Shown here piece after piece: positions 50,201 to 60,817 of a stretch of 64,000 nucleotides of DNA. Where the stretch lies: contig BDSL01000002.1 in NCBI GenBank assembly GCA_003116995.1, positions 2,006,001 through 2,070,000 of the forward strand, given 5' to 3'. A program made the position numbers and the translations under genes. The notes under the pieces were generated by a model that was not told the origin of the DNA, made no database searches, and saw only the letters and a program-made list of their open reading frames with translations. The stretch comes from Yamagishiella unicocca (Eukaryota > Chlorophyta > Chlorophyceae > Chlamydomonadales > Volvocaceae). The stretch's first letter is position 1, and every line of letters begins with the position of its first letter.

Positions 50201-51360
50201 ACGAGCTGTACGGCAAGGAGACGGAGCCGTCCGCCAGCACCGTGATGCGCAGCGCGGAGCGGCTCCTGCCGCCGGCGGCGGCGGCAGCGGTGGCGGCGGC
50301 GGCGGCGTCCGCGACGGCCGCCGCCGCCGCCTCACCGTACATTTCAGCGACCGATGCGTCGTCGAGCTGCCCCCCTCGGGACCTCCTCGAGCCGGGGAGT
50401 CGGAGAGTCGCCTCCTCCAACAGCCCGCCGCCGCCGCTGCCGCCGTCGCCGCCGTCGCTGCCGCCGCGGGACCTAGCCCGCCGATACTTCGCATGTAGCA
50501 GTTGTACGGCGCGCGTCAGGCCGGGCCCCAGCGCCGCGAGCCACGGCTGCTTGGGCAGCTCCGCGAGAGCCTTTTGATGGAGCCGCAGGTGGCTGAGCAC
50601 CTGGGGGACGCAGCGGGGGACCAGGAGGTCAGGGCCTTATGCCGGACAGCAAGTAACCGGCTGCTGGGCAGGCGCTTCCGCGTGCTGCTACCGGTGCCCC
50701 GGCGTGTACTACGGTATAGCCCGCGTCCGGTGGCCACAGTGGCATGGTGCCTTACCTGCTTCGCTTGCATGCTCCGCTGAGCGCAAAAGAAGATGAACCA
50801 GAGCATCTCGGGCGTGTGGCGCAGGTTGGCTGCTTCGCTGTACACCAGCCAGTACAGCGACAGGTCCTGGACGTGCACGGCATTACGGAGCGGGGCGCAC
50901 GGTTGGGGGGGCCCCGAGCGGCGGGGCGGAGAGTAAGGGGCTTTCGCAAAGCTAAGTTGACGGCCCTGGCCCCTCGGAAACCCATGGTAGAGAGCCCTGC
51001 GACGGCTACGCTCCGAACACGGAAAGGTGCCCCTCAGCGCAGAGCTCCTTGCGGTGCGGGACCGAGACGGATGGGTAGCTAAGGATGCATGGCGGCGATG
51101 GCAGGTGAAGCTGGGCAACCCAAGCAAGCATACGGGACCACCCGTCGACTCCCAGTCGCAATTCCGTTCGGCCGACCCACCGCCAGCTCCAGGTTGAGAG
51201 ACTCAGCGTTTGGCTGGGGATGTGCAGGCCGGCTGGAAGGCCGCAGCTTTGCTGCTTTGAGCCATGTGATGTACGGCTGGAAAATTGTGCCGTGCAGCTC
51301 CCGTACGGCGCACGCCAGACCCGCAAGCGATGGTGCAGTCTCGGCTGCGGCTGTAGCGAC
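35286..51360 (-). CDS. 1,3-beta-glucan (callose) synthase, GT48 family, giant multi-exon gene
   Basis: Plasma-membrane enzyme making 1,3-beta-glucan from UDP-glucose. Conserved blocks run in the right order: ELHGTIFQPYITWLKAAK (about 51,290), FKS1_dom1 exon 50866-50756 (LYWLVYSEAANLRHTPEML), LRKTFVEHRSL (48,200), the first membrane cluster (48-46 kb), FWNAVVRSMRGRDLLSDRE (45.3 kb), PTAPRVDAMRSVSTLIPHYQ (43.2 kb), LLWASFRGQVLARTVDGM (42.4 kb), LGEGKPENQN and QTIDMNQDN (40.7 kb), AHYGHPDLWNRLFSMTRGGVSKA (39.8 kb, shortened here to its two halves AHYGHPDLWNRLF and TRGGVSKA), YISVGKGRDMGLD (39.4 kb), and the C-terminal membrane cluster (39-36.7 kb). The last exon, 36951-35286, adds about 470 Gly/Pro/Ser-rich residues absent from land-plant enzymes. 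A low-complexity insert with polyglutamine lies at 50.5-49.0 kb. The first exon(s) are not found; the 51,360 boundary is an acceptor. Confidence 0.93.
37795..37925. repeat. Minisatellite in a glucan synthase intron
   Basis: About five units of the type ccaccctacccaactaccga, roughly 22 bases each, in the intron near the C-terminal membrane cluster. Confidence 0.85.
40551..40671. repeat. 20-bp minisatellite in a glucan synthase intron
   Basis: About six units of acctcccagccccggccctg, immediately downstream (in gene direction) of the exon with the NQDN motif. The array is open in several frames, giving spurious Gly/Arg repeats. Confidence 0.9.
49373..49615. repeat. G-rich repeat intron inside the glucan synthase gene
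   Basis: Repeats of gtgggtgagggagggagggc with aggcaaggagtgagt between them. On the gene strand it is open for translation, but it starts with a donor (GTGAGG at 49,615) and ends in an acceptor before VVQPLFLFLSEQVFELGQ, so it is an intron. Confidence 0.7.
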
Positions 51361-52769
51361 AGGGTAATGGGTCGTGGCAGAGCGCACATGCGAGATGAAA
51401 GGGCAGGAGTGGCGTTGCGGCCGGCCTCCGGGTGCAGAGGGGCTACAGGAGCAGGTCACCCGTGGCTGCTGATGCGCCTCGCGGTAAAATGACACCGCGG
51501 TATTGACCGTTCTGAGGATTGGTTGCCATCACTATTTTTAATGGGTAACCACGTTGGCTATTTGTATGTATAGTCTCACCGGTAACAGTGGTTCGGCTGG
51601 CCACATCGCGCAGAGCCTCAGTTAATGTGTGTGTTGCGATAAACGTGGTAGAAGGATACCACTGCACGCCCTCTGGTGCCTGCGGTAGCATGCAGCAGCT
51701 AATGAAGAGAATGGCGGCTTGACGCTGGCCGCTTGAGCTGCCAGTCAACGGCGGCCTATGCCGACACGGTGGATTATACATGGCGAATTATACACAACGG
51801 CTTTCCAGAGGTGGAGAGGTTTAGGGATTTTGGAGGACGGACGACCATTTTCCTGTGCGCTCCACCTCCCTTACCTTCCGCGAAGCAAACGTCTGGAAAC
51901 CGAACTGCAGCCCTAGACTCAAGCAATACTGCATTCACAGAAGTAACATGTTCATCAGTCGCCTAGCCAGGCTGTGTTGCGCACGCGCGTGTGCGCTAGC
52001 GGACGCGGTTGCTGAGCTGCAACCGTCGAGGCAACGGTACAGAAGCAGCGCGGAGACGCCGCTGAAGAATTGCCCCAGTTTATCCCTCAAGCACAAATAC
52101 ATCTCCGTGCACGCACCGTCATAACCGTGTCCTCCCATCCATCCTCCGTGCCATCAGCCGAACTCGGCATGATCATCGGCTTTGCGGAACTGCCAATATA
52201 CTACACGGTAATTATTGCAAATAGATACCCATAAGTGCGCAATGATATACCATACCTAGTGGCAAGAGTTAAGGACTTATGAAAGATACGTAGACATTGC
52301 TGCATTGTCAGGACGCAATACTTTTCTGTACGTATGCTGTCACCAGCGCAAACTGTATGTCCGTAGACCATAGAGTTTCCATTAGGTTCCTCGTTTGACA
52401 GTTGCCACACCTGGCTTCTGAGCGACTGGACGACTGGATTGGATCTTGGTTCCGGCAAGGATAGCTGCCTAGAAGGTGGACGGGTCCGCAATGGTAGCCT
52501 GAAACTACTCGTAGACGCCATGTCCATGCCCGTCATGAAACACTCGCGGTTTATTTCTGCGGGTGACTCGCAGCGACGACAGCGCGTCCTCTGCCCCATG
52601 GACGTCACTTACGGACGCGCGACCCTGTGCAAGCGCAGCTGCAGTGGCTTCCCCGATGGCTGCCATGGCTGCTAAGACCTGTGTAAGGTTTTCGGCCAGG
52701 CCAGCCAGCCAAACAACATAACAGGAATGTCTTCCTTACCCCCAAAACACCACCGTCCCTGAAGGACAA

Positions 52770-52965
52770 TCACACCGGCAATTGAGGCAACAGCCGGTCA
52801 ATTTCAGGCGCAGAGCGGTCAACGTAGTGGGTCGCAGCTAGGGCTCCGCGAGCAACTGCCTCCAGCACAAGTGATACCTCCCTTCCAACAGCCCGTGGCT
52901 GCACCTTACTTTCCTCCTCTGTATCTTTGCCAAAACTGAAACGCCATACTACAACATCATGGCGA
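52770..52965 (-). CDS. Possible last exon of an unidentified gene
   Basis: A strong acceptor (cttctttccccgcag) precedes 52965. The frame then reads RHDVVVWRFSFGKDTEEESK, REVSLVLEAVARGALAATHY and VDRSAPEIDRLLPQLPV before a stop at 52770. It has the look of a conserved alpha/beta segment; a HORMA-type fold (as in ATG101) crossed my mind but the match is too weak to claim. A second protein-like run (DDVKRSKHEVAVFVRVIPHK) just upstream on the same strand may be the preceding exon, but I could not find a donor in matching phase. Confidence 0.3.
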
Positions 52966-53162
52966 CTGCGGGGAAAGAAGGGGCACAAGACGACTGCGGC
53001 CACGCTAACACGCGAATCGCCTCTAGGCTTCCCTTATGCGGAATGACGCGGACGAAAACCGCAACCTCGTGCTTCGAACGCTTCACGTCATCCGCTGCCC
53101 GGAGGCCGCGCATTGAGCCTGTTTCAGTGCCATAGCACATAGGCAGCGGGCATGGAATCAAG

Positions 53163-53295
53163 CAAGCTAGGAGGTAACAACAAGGAACTTTGCAGGCAGC
53201 GGGCTTGGAAGGAGGCAAGCTAGGAGGTAACAATAAGGAACTTTGCAGGCAGCGGGCTTGGAAGGAAGCAAGCTAGGAGGTGACAATAAGGAACT
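53163..53295. repeat. 53-bp tandem repeat, about 2.5 copies
   Basis: Units start at 53,163, 53,216 and 53,269 (caagctaggaggtaacaata...). Copies differ at only two or three positions, so the duplication is recent. Confidence 0.9.
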
Positions 53296-53579
53296 GACCA
53301 GGCGCGTTGGGCGCTAATCGGAGCGTTAGGGTTTTACAAAGCAACTGCGTGTGCACCGTGAGCCACTGGATAGCAGGTCGCTCCTCAGCAAAGTGTATGG
53401 AAGAGGCAGGCAGGCAGGCCGGAGCCAGTCGGAGTGCAGCGCGTGGAAGCGTTTTGTCTGCCAAACCGACACCAGAACCGTGGTTTACCATGGGCTCCCC
53501 AATCACGGCGGAAACCTTGCGGTGGGAGGGTGCTCAGCGGGGCTGCTCTCAGTGCAGGGCATGTGACCCCTACGTACTA

Positions 53580-53626
53580 TCCGTTACTGGGCTCCAGACA
53601 CTATAATGGTTGGTAGAACCATCGGC
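53580..53626 (-). mobile_element. End of dispersed repeat, minus copy (copy H)
   Basis: ccgttactgggctccagaca, then a short spacer and tagaaccatcgg: the reverse complement of the repeat 3' end, directly beside a plus-strand copy. This suggests repeated insertion at one place. Confidence 0.4.
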
Positions 53627-53659
53627 CCACGTGCTGTGCAGCGTCAATAACCAGTATGT

Positions 53660-53872
53660 GGCCATGTGCAGGGGAACCATCAGCGCAACCCCCCCCTGTG
53701 TATTGGTGCTTGCTGTTTCCTCTGGGCTCTCGGTTGTGACTTGTGAGGCTCTGGGTGGTTTGCCTTACGGAACCGTCGGTTTTCCTTGCTTTCCTTGTCT
53801 CTTTCAGTGTCAGGTGATGCGCCCGATGGCTCTACCTTTTAAGGTCTGGAGCCCATTATAACAAGTACAACA
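53660..53872 (+). mobile_element. Dispersed LINE/SINE-like repeat, 213 bp (copy A)
   Basis: From ggccatgtgcaggggaacca to the tail agtacaacag. It is nearly identical along its length to the minus-strand copy at 60,817-60,611; both contain the stretch gtgtattggtgcttgctgtt and the terminal gcccgatggctctacctttt. Confidence 0.65.
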
Positions 53873-55828
53873 GTATCGCATGGGACAAATGAAGTTCGAT
53901 ATCGCTTATCCATTTCATCCCGGTAGGGGCAACTGCGTGGAAACATACGTTGTCCGTGTCCGCGCAATTCGTATACGTTGTCCATGCCCACGCAATTTCA
54001 AAGCGGTGCCCTTCTTACCAAGTTGTGATAGGCATCCTTCCGCGGTCGTACGCAAACCCTCATACCAATTCATTCCGCAGTCAGCTTGGCGATGGGAACG
54101 CGAGTGCCATTAGGCGAGTGCTTCTAGCCGGCGGCCGCCTCCGGGGAAAGCTTGCGAGGCACTCTTAAAGTAAAACCCGTTACATTCCCGACCTTAAGAC
54201 TCCCGACCCATGGAGCATTCCCGTGAATAGTTCACACAATCGGCGGTTTCCGTTTCGTTCCACTGACGAGCTCCGCCACCTCGGGGGCTACGGAAGCCAT
54301 CGCGAACGTCGCAGCTCGAGCAACCTTTAAGGGCCGACATGTCCGCGCCCTGGGCAGCGGTAGCGACAACTCATCAGCGTACACATTATTCGACCAATGG
54401 AACTGCCCGACTAACCTTCTTAGGCACAGAAAAGGAACACAACCATCAGCGGGTCAAAGCATCATGGGGAACATTACTTTCCTACAGCCCCGTCGCACCT
54501 TTTGGTGAAGCAAGCTAATCCAACGACAAATAGCGCACAAGCACACACATTGAGGCGCGAAGTGGCCGCGCGACCTTTGAAAGCTCTTTTGCAACGCAGG
54601 CGCCCACATCACTCATCATCCTCGGAAGGCGGACGAGTTCGGCACCCCAAGAATAACTAAGCAAGTTGGGAATTGAAGGCCACCGCATCACCCCATAGCA
54701 AGTGCGGGCGAGCCATGCATGGCAAATCAACAAAGCTGACCGGGCACTATGCGCAGCCGGGGCATGAGTACAGGGTAGCGGAAGTAACAATCGCGGAACC
54801 CAGCTAGCCACCCCCATTCAACAAGCGGAGAATTCTCTGTCGGCAATGTTTGGCCGGGCCGCGCAAACTACGGTGCCCACCTCGCCGGTCGCCCCCATAT
54901 AGAGGTCTGACTACTTACGACCGGCAAAACGAAGGTCAAGCGGCCCCCGCCCCGGCCCCGGCATGAGTTGGATACCGCGACCTTCCACCTTAAAACGGTG
55001 CAGGCGTATCAGCGCTTCGCGCGGAGCTCTCGAGGAGCCAGGTCGAACTCTTCCACCGTGCTGGAACACCTTCATCAGTGCAAAGCGTGGGACCGTGGCG
55101 CCGGCGAAAAATACATGACGACAAAGTTCATGGAGAAGCTGTGGCCACAGCTACACGTCGCAGACCCTGCAACGTGCCCCCATGGCAGCCACGTCCTTAC
55201 TCAATCGAGGCTCCAGGGGGCGCCCAGGGTAGCACGCGACACACACCGCCCCGCCGATCACCCTTCCGACGGGAAGCACCAAGTTCATCTGCTTCCCACC
55301 TCCTCCCACACTTCGCCGAGGGCTCCACGTAATGAACCTCTTTCATAAAAGGTCCAGCCGCCGCAGCGCAACAAGTTTCAGCCAGCCCAACCATGCCTGC
55401 GAGAGCAAATACGCCTCTGGGCCCGCCTCTTCATAAGCCCGGGGCAAGTACATAATACTTCAAGGCAGCGCAGACTCGCCGCCGCGTGAAATTGGCCGCC
55501 CTGGGTAAGATATTGTTTGAAACCACTCGCATAGACCCCCAAGCATGCACGATCAGTGCCGCTACAAACCTTTTCAACCCCACGCACAAGCACCGCTTGC
55601 TCCCACACGGCGATGGTGCCACGCCGCGAAACGCCGCTTTTCAAATAAACACCACACTTCCAAAAACCCCGAAACACGTGTCCGTCCTGTCCGAATCGTG
55701 AAGTACTGAAAAGACGGCACCAATCCGGCCGTTCGATCCGATTGCTCGCTACCCGTCCGCACCTCCTCAAGTCCAAGTATCCGAGTCCCGCTGCTGGCGT
55801 CATGGCGCACCTCCATTTACTTCCATCA

Positions 55829-58428
55829 TCAACCCATCTGAGGTAGCAAGTACCGGCCACCCGCGGCGACCATCGCGTCCTGATGCAGCTGCGCAGGAGG
55901 TACCGGCGCCCAGCGCACGATTGTGAACCTCAAAAACACCGACTCCCAACCCAGGGTGCTTGTGGTGTCCACGGTGACAAACTTTGGCAGCAGGATAATG
56001 TCAATACCCTTGGCCTTGAGCCGCGCGCGCGCCGAAACCACGGCCGTCATCGCCACGTGCATGGCCTTGCCGCCTGCCGTGATGAGCACCGCGCCACTTC
56101 GCTCGCTGACCAGCTTGGAAATAATGTTCGACACCACGTTGGGCCGGCTGTGCGCCGTGACCTTGACCGGCAGGTTGCCGGCATCATGCAGCTCGTGCAG
56201 CTGAGGCACCTTGAACACGTCAAATGCCAGTTCGCAGCGCTCGTCCGTCAGCGCCTCCTCATCCAGCAGCTCGAAAGAGTCCAGCGGATTGTGACCCTTG
56301 CCGCCACCGCCGCCGCCGCCGAAGGAAAGGCCGGCCGCGGCCATAAGGCCCCCGTGCAGCCCCAGGTGCAAGCCAGCGCCGCCCGGCCCTTTGGCCGCGG
56401 CCATCATGCTGTTCACGTGGTGGTGATGATGGCTGACTCCCATGCCCGCGGCCGCGGACAGCGCTGCCGCGGACTTTTTCTGTGGCGCCAGGTAGTGGTG
56501 CAGATCGAGCAGGTCCAGCCGGCGGTCGAGGTGGCGGAGGTAGGGCTGAAAGCCGACTTCGTTGCCCATGCCCTCGTTGCAAACGTAGCCGCGCGCCACC
56601 GCAATGGCCTTGACCGCCACCGAAATTACCGTGGTGAACGACTCGGTCTTTTTCTCCGTGTACACGGGGCAGCACTGACCCTGGTTCGAGACTCGGCCGA
56701 GCACCTTGGCGATGGCGCCGGCTGCGTTCTTGATCGCGGTATCCTCCGTCACGATAACATAGTCCGCCTTGCGGGCACGCTGCTGCTTGGAGCCGCCCGC
56801 CGCCGCCGCTGCAGCGGCGACCGCGCCCATCGAGCCCACTGCCGACGCCGCGCTATGGCCGTACGGCATCTGCCCGGGCCCCACGCCATGCGGTTTTTGA
56901 GCAAATGCCGCCATGCCGCCCTGCATGTGTCCAGACGACATGACGCCCTGCCCTAGACCCGCCCCGCCGTGGACGTGCATCTGCTTGTGCTGCTGCATGC
57001 CAGCCGCCGCCAGGCCCTGTGCGTGCGCCACCATGACGGACTCGCCCGCAGAGGTCATGTAGGTTGTGGGCGGCTTTGGCGAGTCAATTTGGTGCTGGAA
57101 GCAAGGCAGCGGCGGCGTGATCGGTGTGAGCTTGAGCAGGAAGTAATTTTTGGGACCCGACGCGTCCGCCGTGTAGTCCACCTGCAGGCGTCGACAGGAG
57201 AGAGCGGGCAGCGACATGCAGAGGGGAGCCGGGTGTGCTTCGGAGCGGAATTTGTGATGAAGCATCCGGCCTAATGAAGCAAGCCATATCAGAAAAGCTC
57301 TTCAGCCAGAGTTTTCTATCCAAAGGTCTTCGCAGAGCGGCACCCGACCAACCGCCGCCAGATGCCGCTGTTAATGACACCAACGCAGCAGGCCAAACTA
57401 GGTGGGAGTATGCGCCCACGCGCCGCACGTGGCATATCGGTTCGGGATAGCACTTCAGCCCTGCTTGCCGCATTCCCCCTCGCCTGACCGCAAGTAAAGA
57501 CAGGCACACAACCTAGGCTACCAAGGCCACCCGAGTATAAACAAATCAGGATTAATGTCCATTGACCCACCGCTCTGTGACAAAAACCCACCGTGGACAA
57601 CAGCAAAAGCACGTCGCGTCCGTTGTTGGCCAGGTTGATGCGCATGATCGAAAGCGCCTGCAGCGCAACCTTAGAAGCATCTGCCGTGAAGATAACTTCC
57701 AGCTGCTGCGTCCCAGTCTGGAGCATGTTGAATAACGAAATGCCCGCCACCAGCGGGTTACTGGTTGCATCCACTTTAAGAACGGACCCACGAGACTTCT
57801 CCTGATTGAGTGAGCATTTGTAGATAAGGAGTCCGATGCCCTCCGCCGCATCCGTAACCAGGAACGGCACGAAGCCGAGGTCGAAGCGCGCCACGGCCTG
57901 CTGGTTGATTTTGCGCGCGGCCAGAACGACTCGCAAGGCCTGAGTAAGCACAGCCACGCTTGTCGAGCCCGCCTGGTCCAGCTGCGTATTGAGAACAAAG
58001 GATGAATGCGCCGACTGGGAAAAAGTAAAGTTTACGAGGCCAGCGGCCTGCATCGAATCAGTAACCTGCAACAAGAATGCAAGAAAGCCAGGGTTAGAAG
58101 CGGAGCCACATTATTCCGAGTATGTCACGTAGCAGAGATGGTTAGGGCACCTGCGTCACGACGATTTGCGTGGGAAGGCTTGCTAGCTGCTGCATCACAG
58201 TGGGCTGCTGCTGCATGCTGGGCGAAGAACCTGCTCCTGCCTGCACAAGCTGGTCCAGAGCAAGGCTTGGCAGCAGTTCCTCGGGTTGTGACGAAGACGA
58301 GCCTCCGCCGTCAACCTCGCCAAGGAGCATCTGCTGCAATAGTAATTGTGCTCCACTGTTCTCCTCCAGCACGTGTGCAGTGGCTTCACTACGTGGTCGG
58401 TCGGCATTTTCCAGCAGGTGTTGTTGCA

Positions 58429-58462
<34 letters not shown>

Positions 58463-58507
58463 ATGGGTCAGTTGTGTCAGGGCCTCAACCAGCGCGTTGG
58501 CGCTCAT
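55829..58507 (-). CDS. Protein with four tandem SpoVS/Alba-like domains
   Basis: Three exons: 58507-58151, 58065-57592 and 57181-55829; all junctions phase 0, 2184 nt, 727 aa. SpoVS is a small bacterial sporulation regulator with an Alba-like fold. Four divergent copies are visible: D1 about 113-203, D2 about 213-300, D3 about 416-505, D4 about 613-703. D4 is clearest: PVKVTAHSRPNVVSNIISKL, AVLITAGGKAMHVAMTAVVS, KGIDIILLPKFV. It follows the SpoVS plan of S/N-P-N-x-V-A-G, G-A-x-x-x-x-x-x-K-A-V-A-I-A-R, G-I-D-L-x-x-I-P-x-F. D3 keeps AAGAIAKVL and VAVKAIAVARGYV; D2 keeps NPLVAGISLFNML; D1 keeps LTQALRVVLAARK. The N-terminus has polyglutamine; linkers are Gly/Ala- and His-rich. Introns and alga-like codon use exclude bacterial contamination. 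The ATG follows a possible acceptor (agccacag), so a 5' untranslated intron is likely. Function in algae is unknown; nucleic-acid binding is inferred from the fold. Confidence 0.85.
58430..58466 (-). repeat. CAA/CAG repeat coding polyglutamine
   Basis: Eleven consecutive Gln codons followed by Leu-Gln-Gln at residues 16-29 of the SpoVS-like protein; likely length-variable. Confidence 0.8.
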
Positions 58508-60610
58508 CTGTGGCTGGGCGGACGTTGAATGCCGGGAGGGCGGAGGTACCAAGGCACAAATGAGCAACCTCAGACCACGCGCACTAACTAGTATATGATA
58601 CAAAACGCAACTTGCAGTGCAATACGGAAATCATTGCGCCCAGCGCCAGTCCCGGGTGAGGGTGCCGACCGTGCGATAAGTGCGGCACGACCAAAAAGGG
58701 CAGGCCTAAAGAACTGCAGACCAAGTCCCATAAGCTGTTAACAAATTCCTATTTGCTATCGGAAACGTCATGGCTCACCTCTATGCGCCGCCGCCTGGCC
58801 CTGAGTCCCCAAAACTTAAGACAAAACCAATGGGGAGAGAAGTTGATGGGAAGCGTGAATACTATGGCATATGTGTGTATATCAAAAGATTTTAAAGTTT
58901 CTGAAGTTGCGGCTGAGTCGCATTTTTACTTCTCTCGGCCGTGTACGCCATTGGAAGGGTTTCCCGGTGCGACGTTCAGGCAAACAATTGGGTTGGTTAT
59001 AAAATTTATTATTTAATCCTATCATTATTTATGACCGCGTTGCAGCGGGAGTGCTTGTATTGCCTTGATCGAGTCGGTGTGTACCAGGCATGTCGTGCCC
59101 GTAAACAACAACAACATGGCAAATTTATTTTAATGAACAAACACGGTTTCTGAAAGGATCTACACGAAGGATGGACCGTGGTTATTTGCAGGTTTCTGCC
59201 GCTTTTGACCGACATTCCAGGAGCCACGACAAACCGTCAAATGCGGACAACTTGACTTCTATAACATGACACGAGGGCTGAAGATGAGATGCTGCACAAA
59301 TACCCTTTACGCCTGTTCGTATGAGCCGCATTCCGGGCATACGGGTTGCGGCCACCCCTCGGCCCGTTGGCCTGGCGGCTATCGCTTTGAAATAATCTCT
59401 ACTATAAACATTACACATTATAAAAGCTCTGCAGTTCTGGTCTTGGTATCAGCGAAGAAAGTGCGGAGTCGCAAGGGTGACTGTTGTCGTGTTAGACCGC
59501 AAAGCGCCTGACAGTACGATTCCAGGAGTTGGCTGTCGTGGAAGGAAAGCCGTAAGGACAGTAAGCCGTAAGCATTACACGTCGCGTTCAGGTGCCATCT
59601 ACAAGATAATTATTTGCCGCGGCGCACCAAACTCGCTCAAGTCGTCGCTTTGTGCAACGTGTTCAAAAACGATTACCCTTGTGCAAGCACAGCAGTGGTG
59701 GAGCACGCGCTGCACGCCTATGCACGCCTGCAGACGCGCACAACAAGGGGCAGCAGTTGGTTGGCTAGGGGGAAGGAGAGGGGCAGGCTGACCCCCTGGG
59801 CTGTCTGGCCCTAGTACTCTTTAAGGTTCACTATTCACACAGGTACACTGACTTTTGATCACGGACTGATGCAAACTGACCACCTAGTCGCTACAACCGC
59901 TCCTGGTGGTGCTGGTGGGCAATCCAACTCGACTGTCACGCTCACTGATTCCCGCGACATCCGCGCAGTGGCTTTTTTACAACATTGTTTTACATTGGCG
60001 AACCCAGGACAAGAAGAGGGGCCCCTGACCGTGGCCTTACCATACGAGAGGCGGGGCTGGCTGTTGACGTCCAGACCGGTGGCCGTGGACAGCATACTGT
60101 GTGCGTCCAGCTGCGGGGTCATCGCCAGGGGAGGACGGAGGCCTCTTGGGGCCTGAAGGCGGCAACACGGGAGGCGGGACAGTGAGGAGTGGGGATAGCG
60201 ATGGCGACGTACGAATAGCCATCGCTAGCAGCCAGCAGACGCCCCAAAAGGCACAGGGGAAACAGGAACATCCACGAGGGTTCGAGGAAGACCCGTGGAA
60301 TACCCACGAGGGCGGGGCCCTTGCAAAAAAAGAAGAACCCAGGCACCCAAGGCCCGCCGCAGGAAATGCGGCGGGACCAGACAGCCCGGACCCACGGGCT
60401 AGGGACAGAACCCCCCAGCGGCCCAGGGCACCACCCACACGCAAAAAGCGCGCACCTGAAAGGCCGGCCAGCAAAGGGAACTTAAGCATGATTGGGCGGT
60501 CCCAATCAACTAAGGTCAAGAGGACGGGGAAACCGCACAAACGGGCAGGCGGGCGCCCAGGTGCACCCACCAACAGAAAGGCTATGCGGAGCAAATTGCG
60601 CTGGAGGAAG

Positions 60611-60817
60611 TTGTTGTAATCGTTACAGTGGGCTCCAGACCTGAAAAGGTAGAGCCATCGGGCGCATCGCCTGACACTGAAAAAGACAAGGAAAGCAGAG
60701 AAAACCGACGGTTCCGAAAGACAAACCACCCAGAGCCTCACAACCGAGAGCCCAGAGGAAACAGCAAGCACCAATACACAGGGGGAGGTTGCGCTGATGG
60801 CTCCCCTGCACATGGCC
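60611..60817 (-). mobile_element. Dispersed LINE/SINE-like repeat (copy B)
   Basis: The reverse complement of copy A at 53,660-53,872. Its 3' end, gtaacgattacaacaactt, faces left at 60,611. Element-like sequence may continue further right to about 61.4 kb. Confidence 0.65.

Larger units (their letters stand above)
51361..55828. other. Repeat-bearing stretch; missing 5' exons of glucan synthase expected here
   Basis: The glucan synthase lacks its N-terminal exons, which should lie on the minus strand in this interval. Only one convincing acceptor-bounded frame is seen (52,965-52,770), and it ends in a stop, so it belongs elsewhere. A 53-bp tandem repeat and two copies of the dispersed repeat occur at 53.1-53.9 kb. 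The rest shows nothing recognisable. Confidence 0.4.

Noticed and set aside
49248..50577. Plus-strand frames of 246-277 codons
   Set aside because: Antisense to the low-complexity part of the glucan synthase and its G-rich intron.
54968..55348. 126-codon plus-strand frame
   Set aside because: No family resemblance, no convincing splice context, in presumed 3' flank of the SpoVS-like gene.
55883..56956. 357-codon plus-strand frame
   Set aside because: Exact antisense shadow of the G/C-rich third exon of the SpoVS-like gene; Arg/His-rich composition typical of such shadows.
55829..58507. SpoVS-like gene as bacterial contamination
   Set aside because: It contains two GT-AG introns with matching phase, alga-like codon bias and low-complexity linkers, and is embedded between algal repeats.
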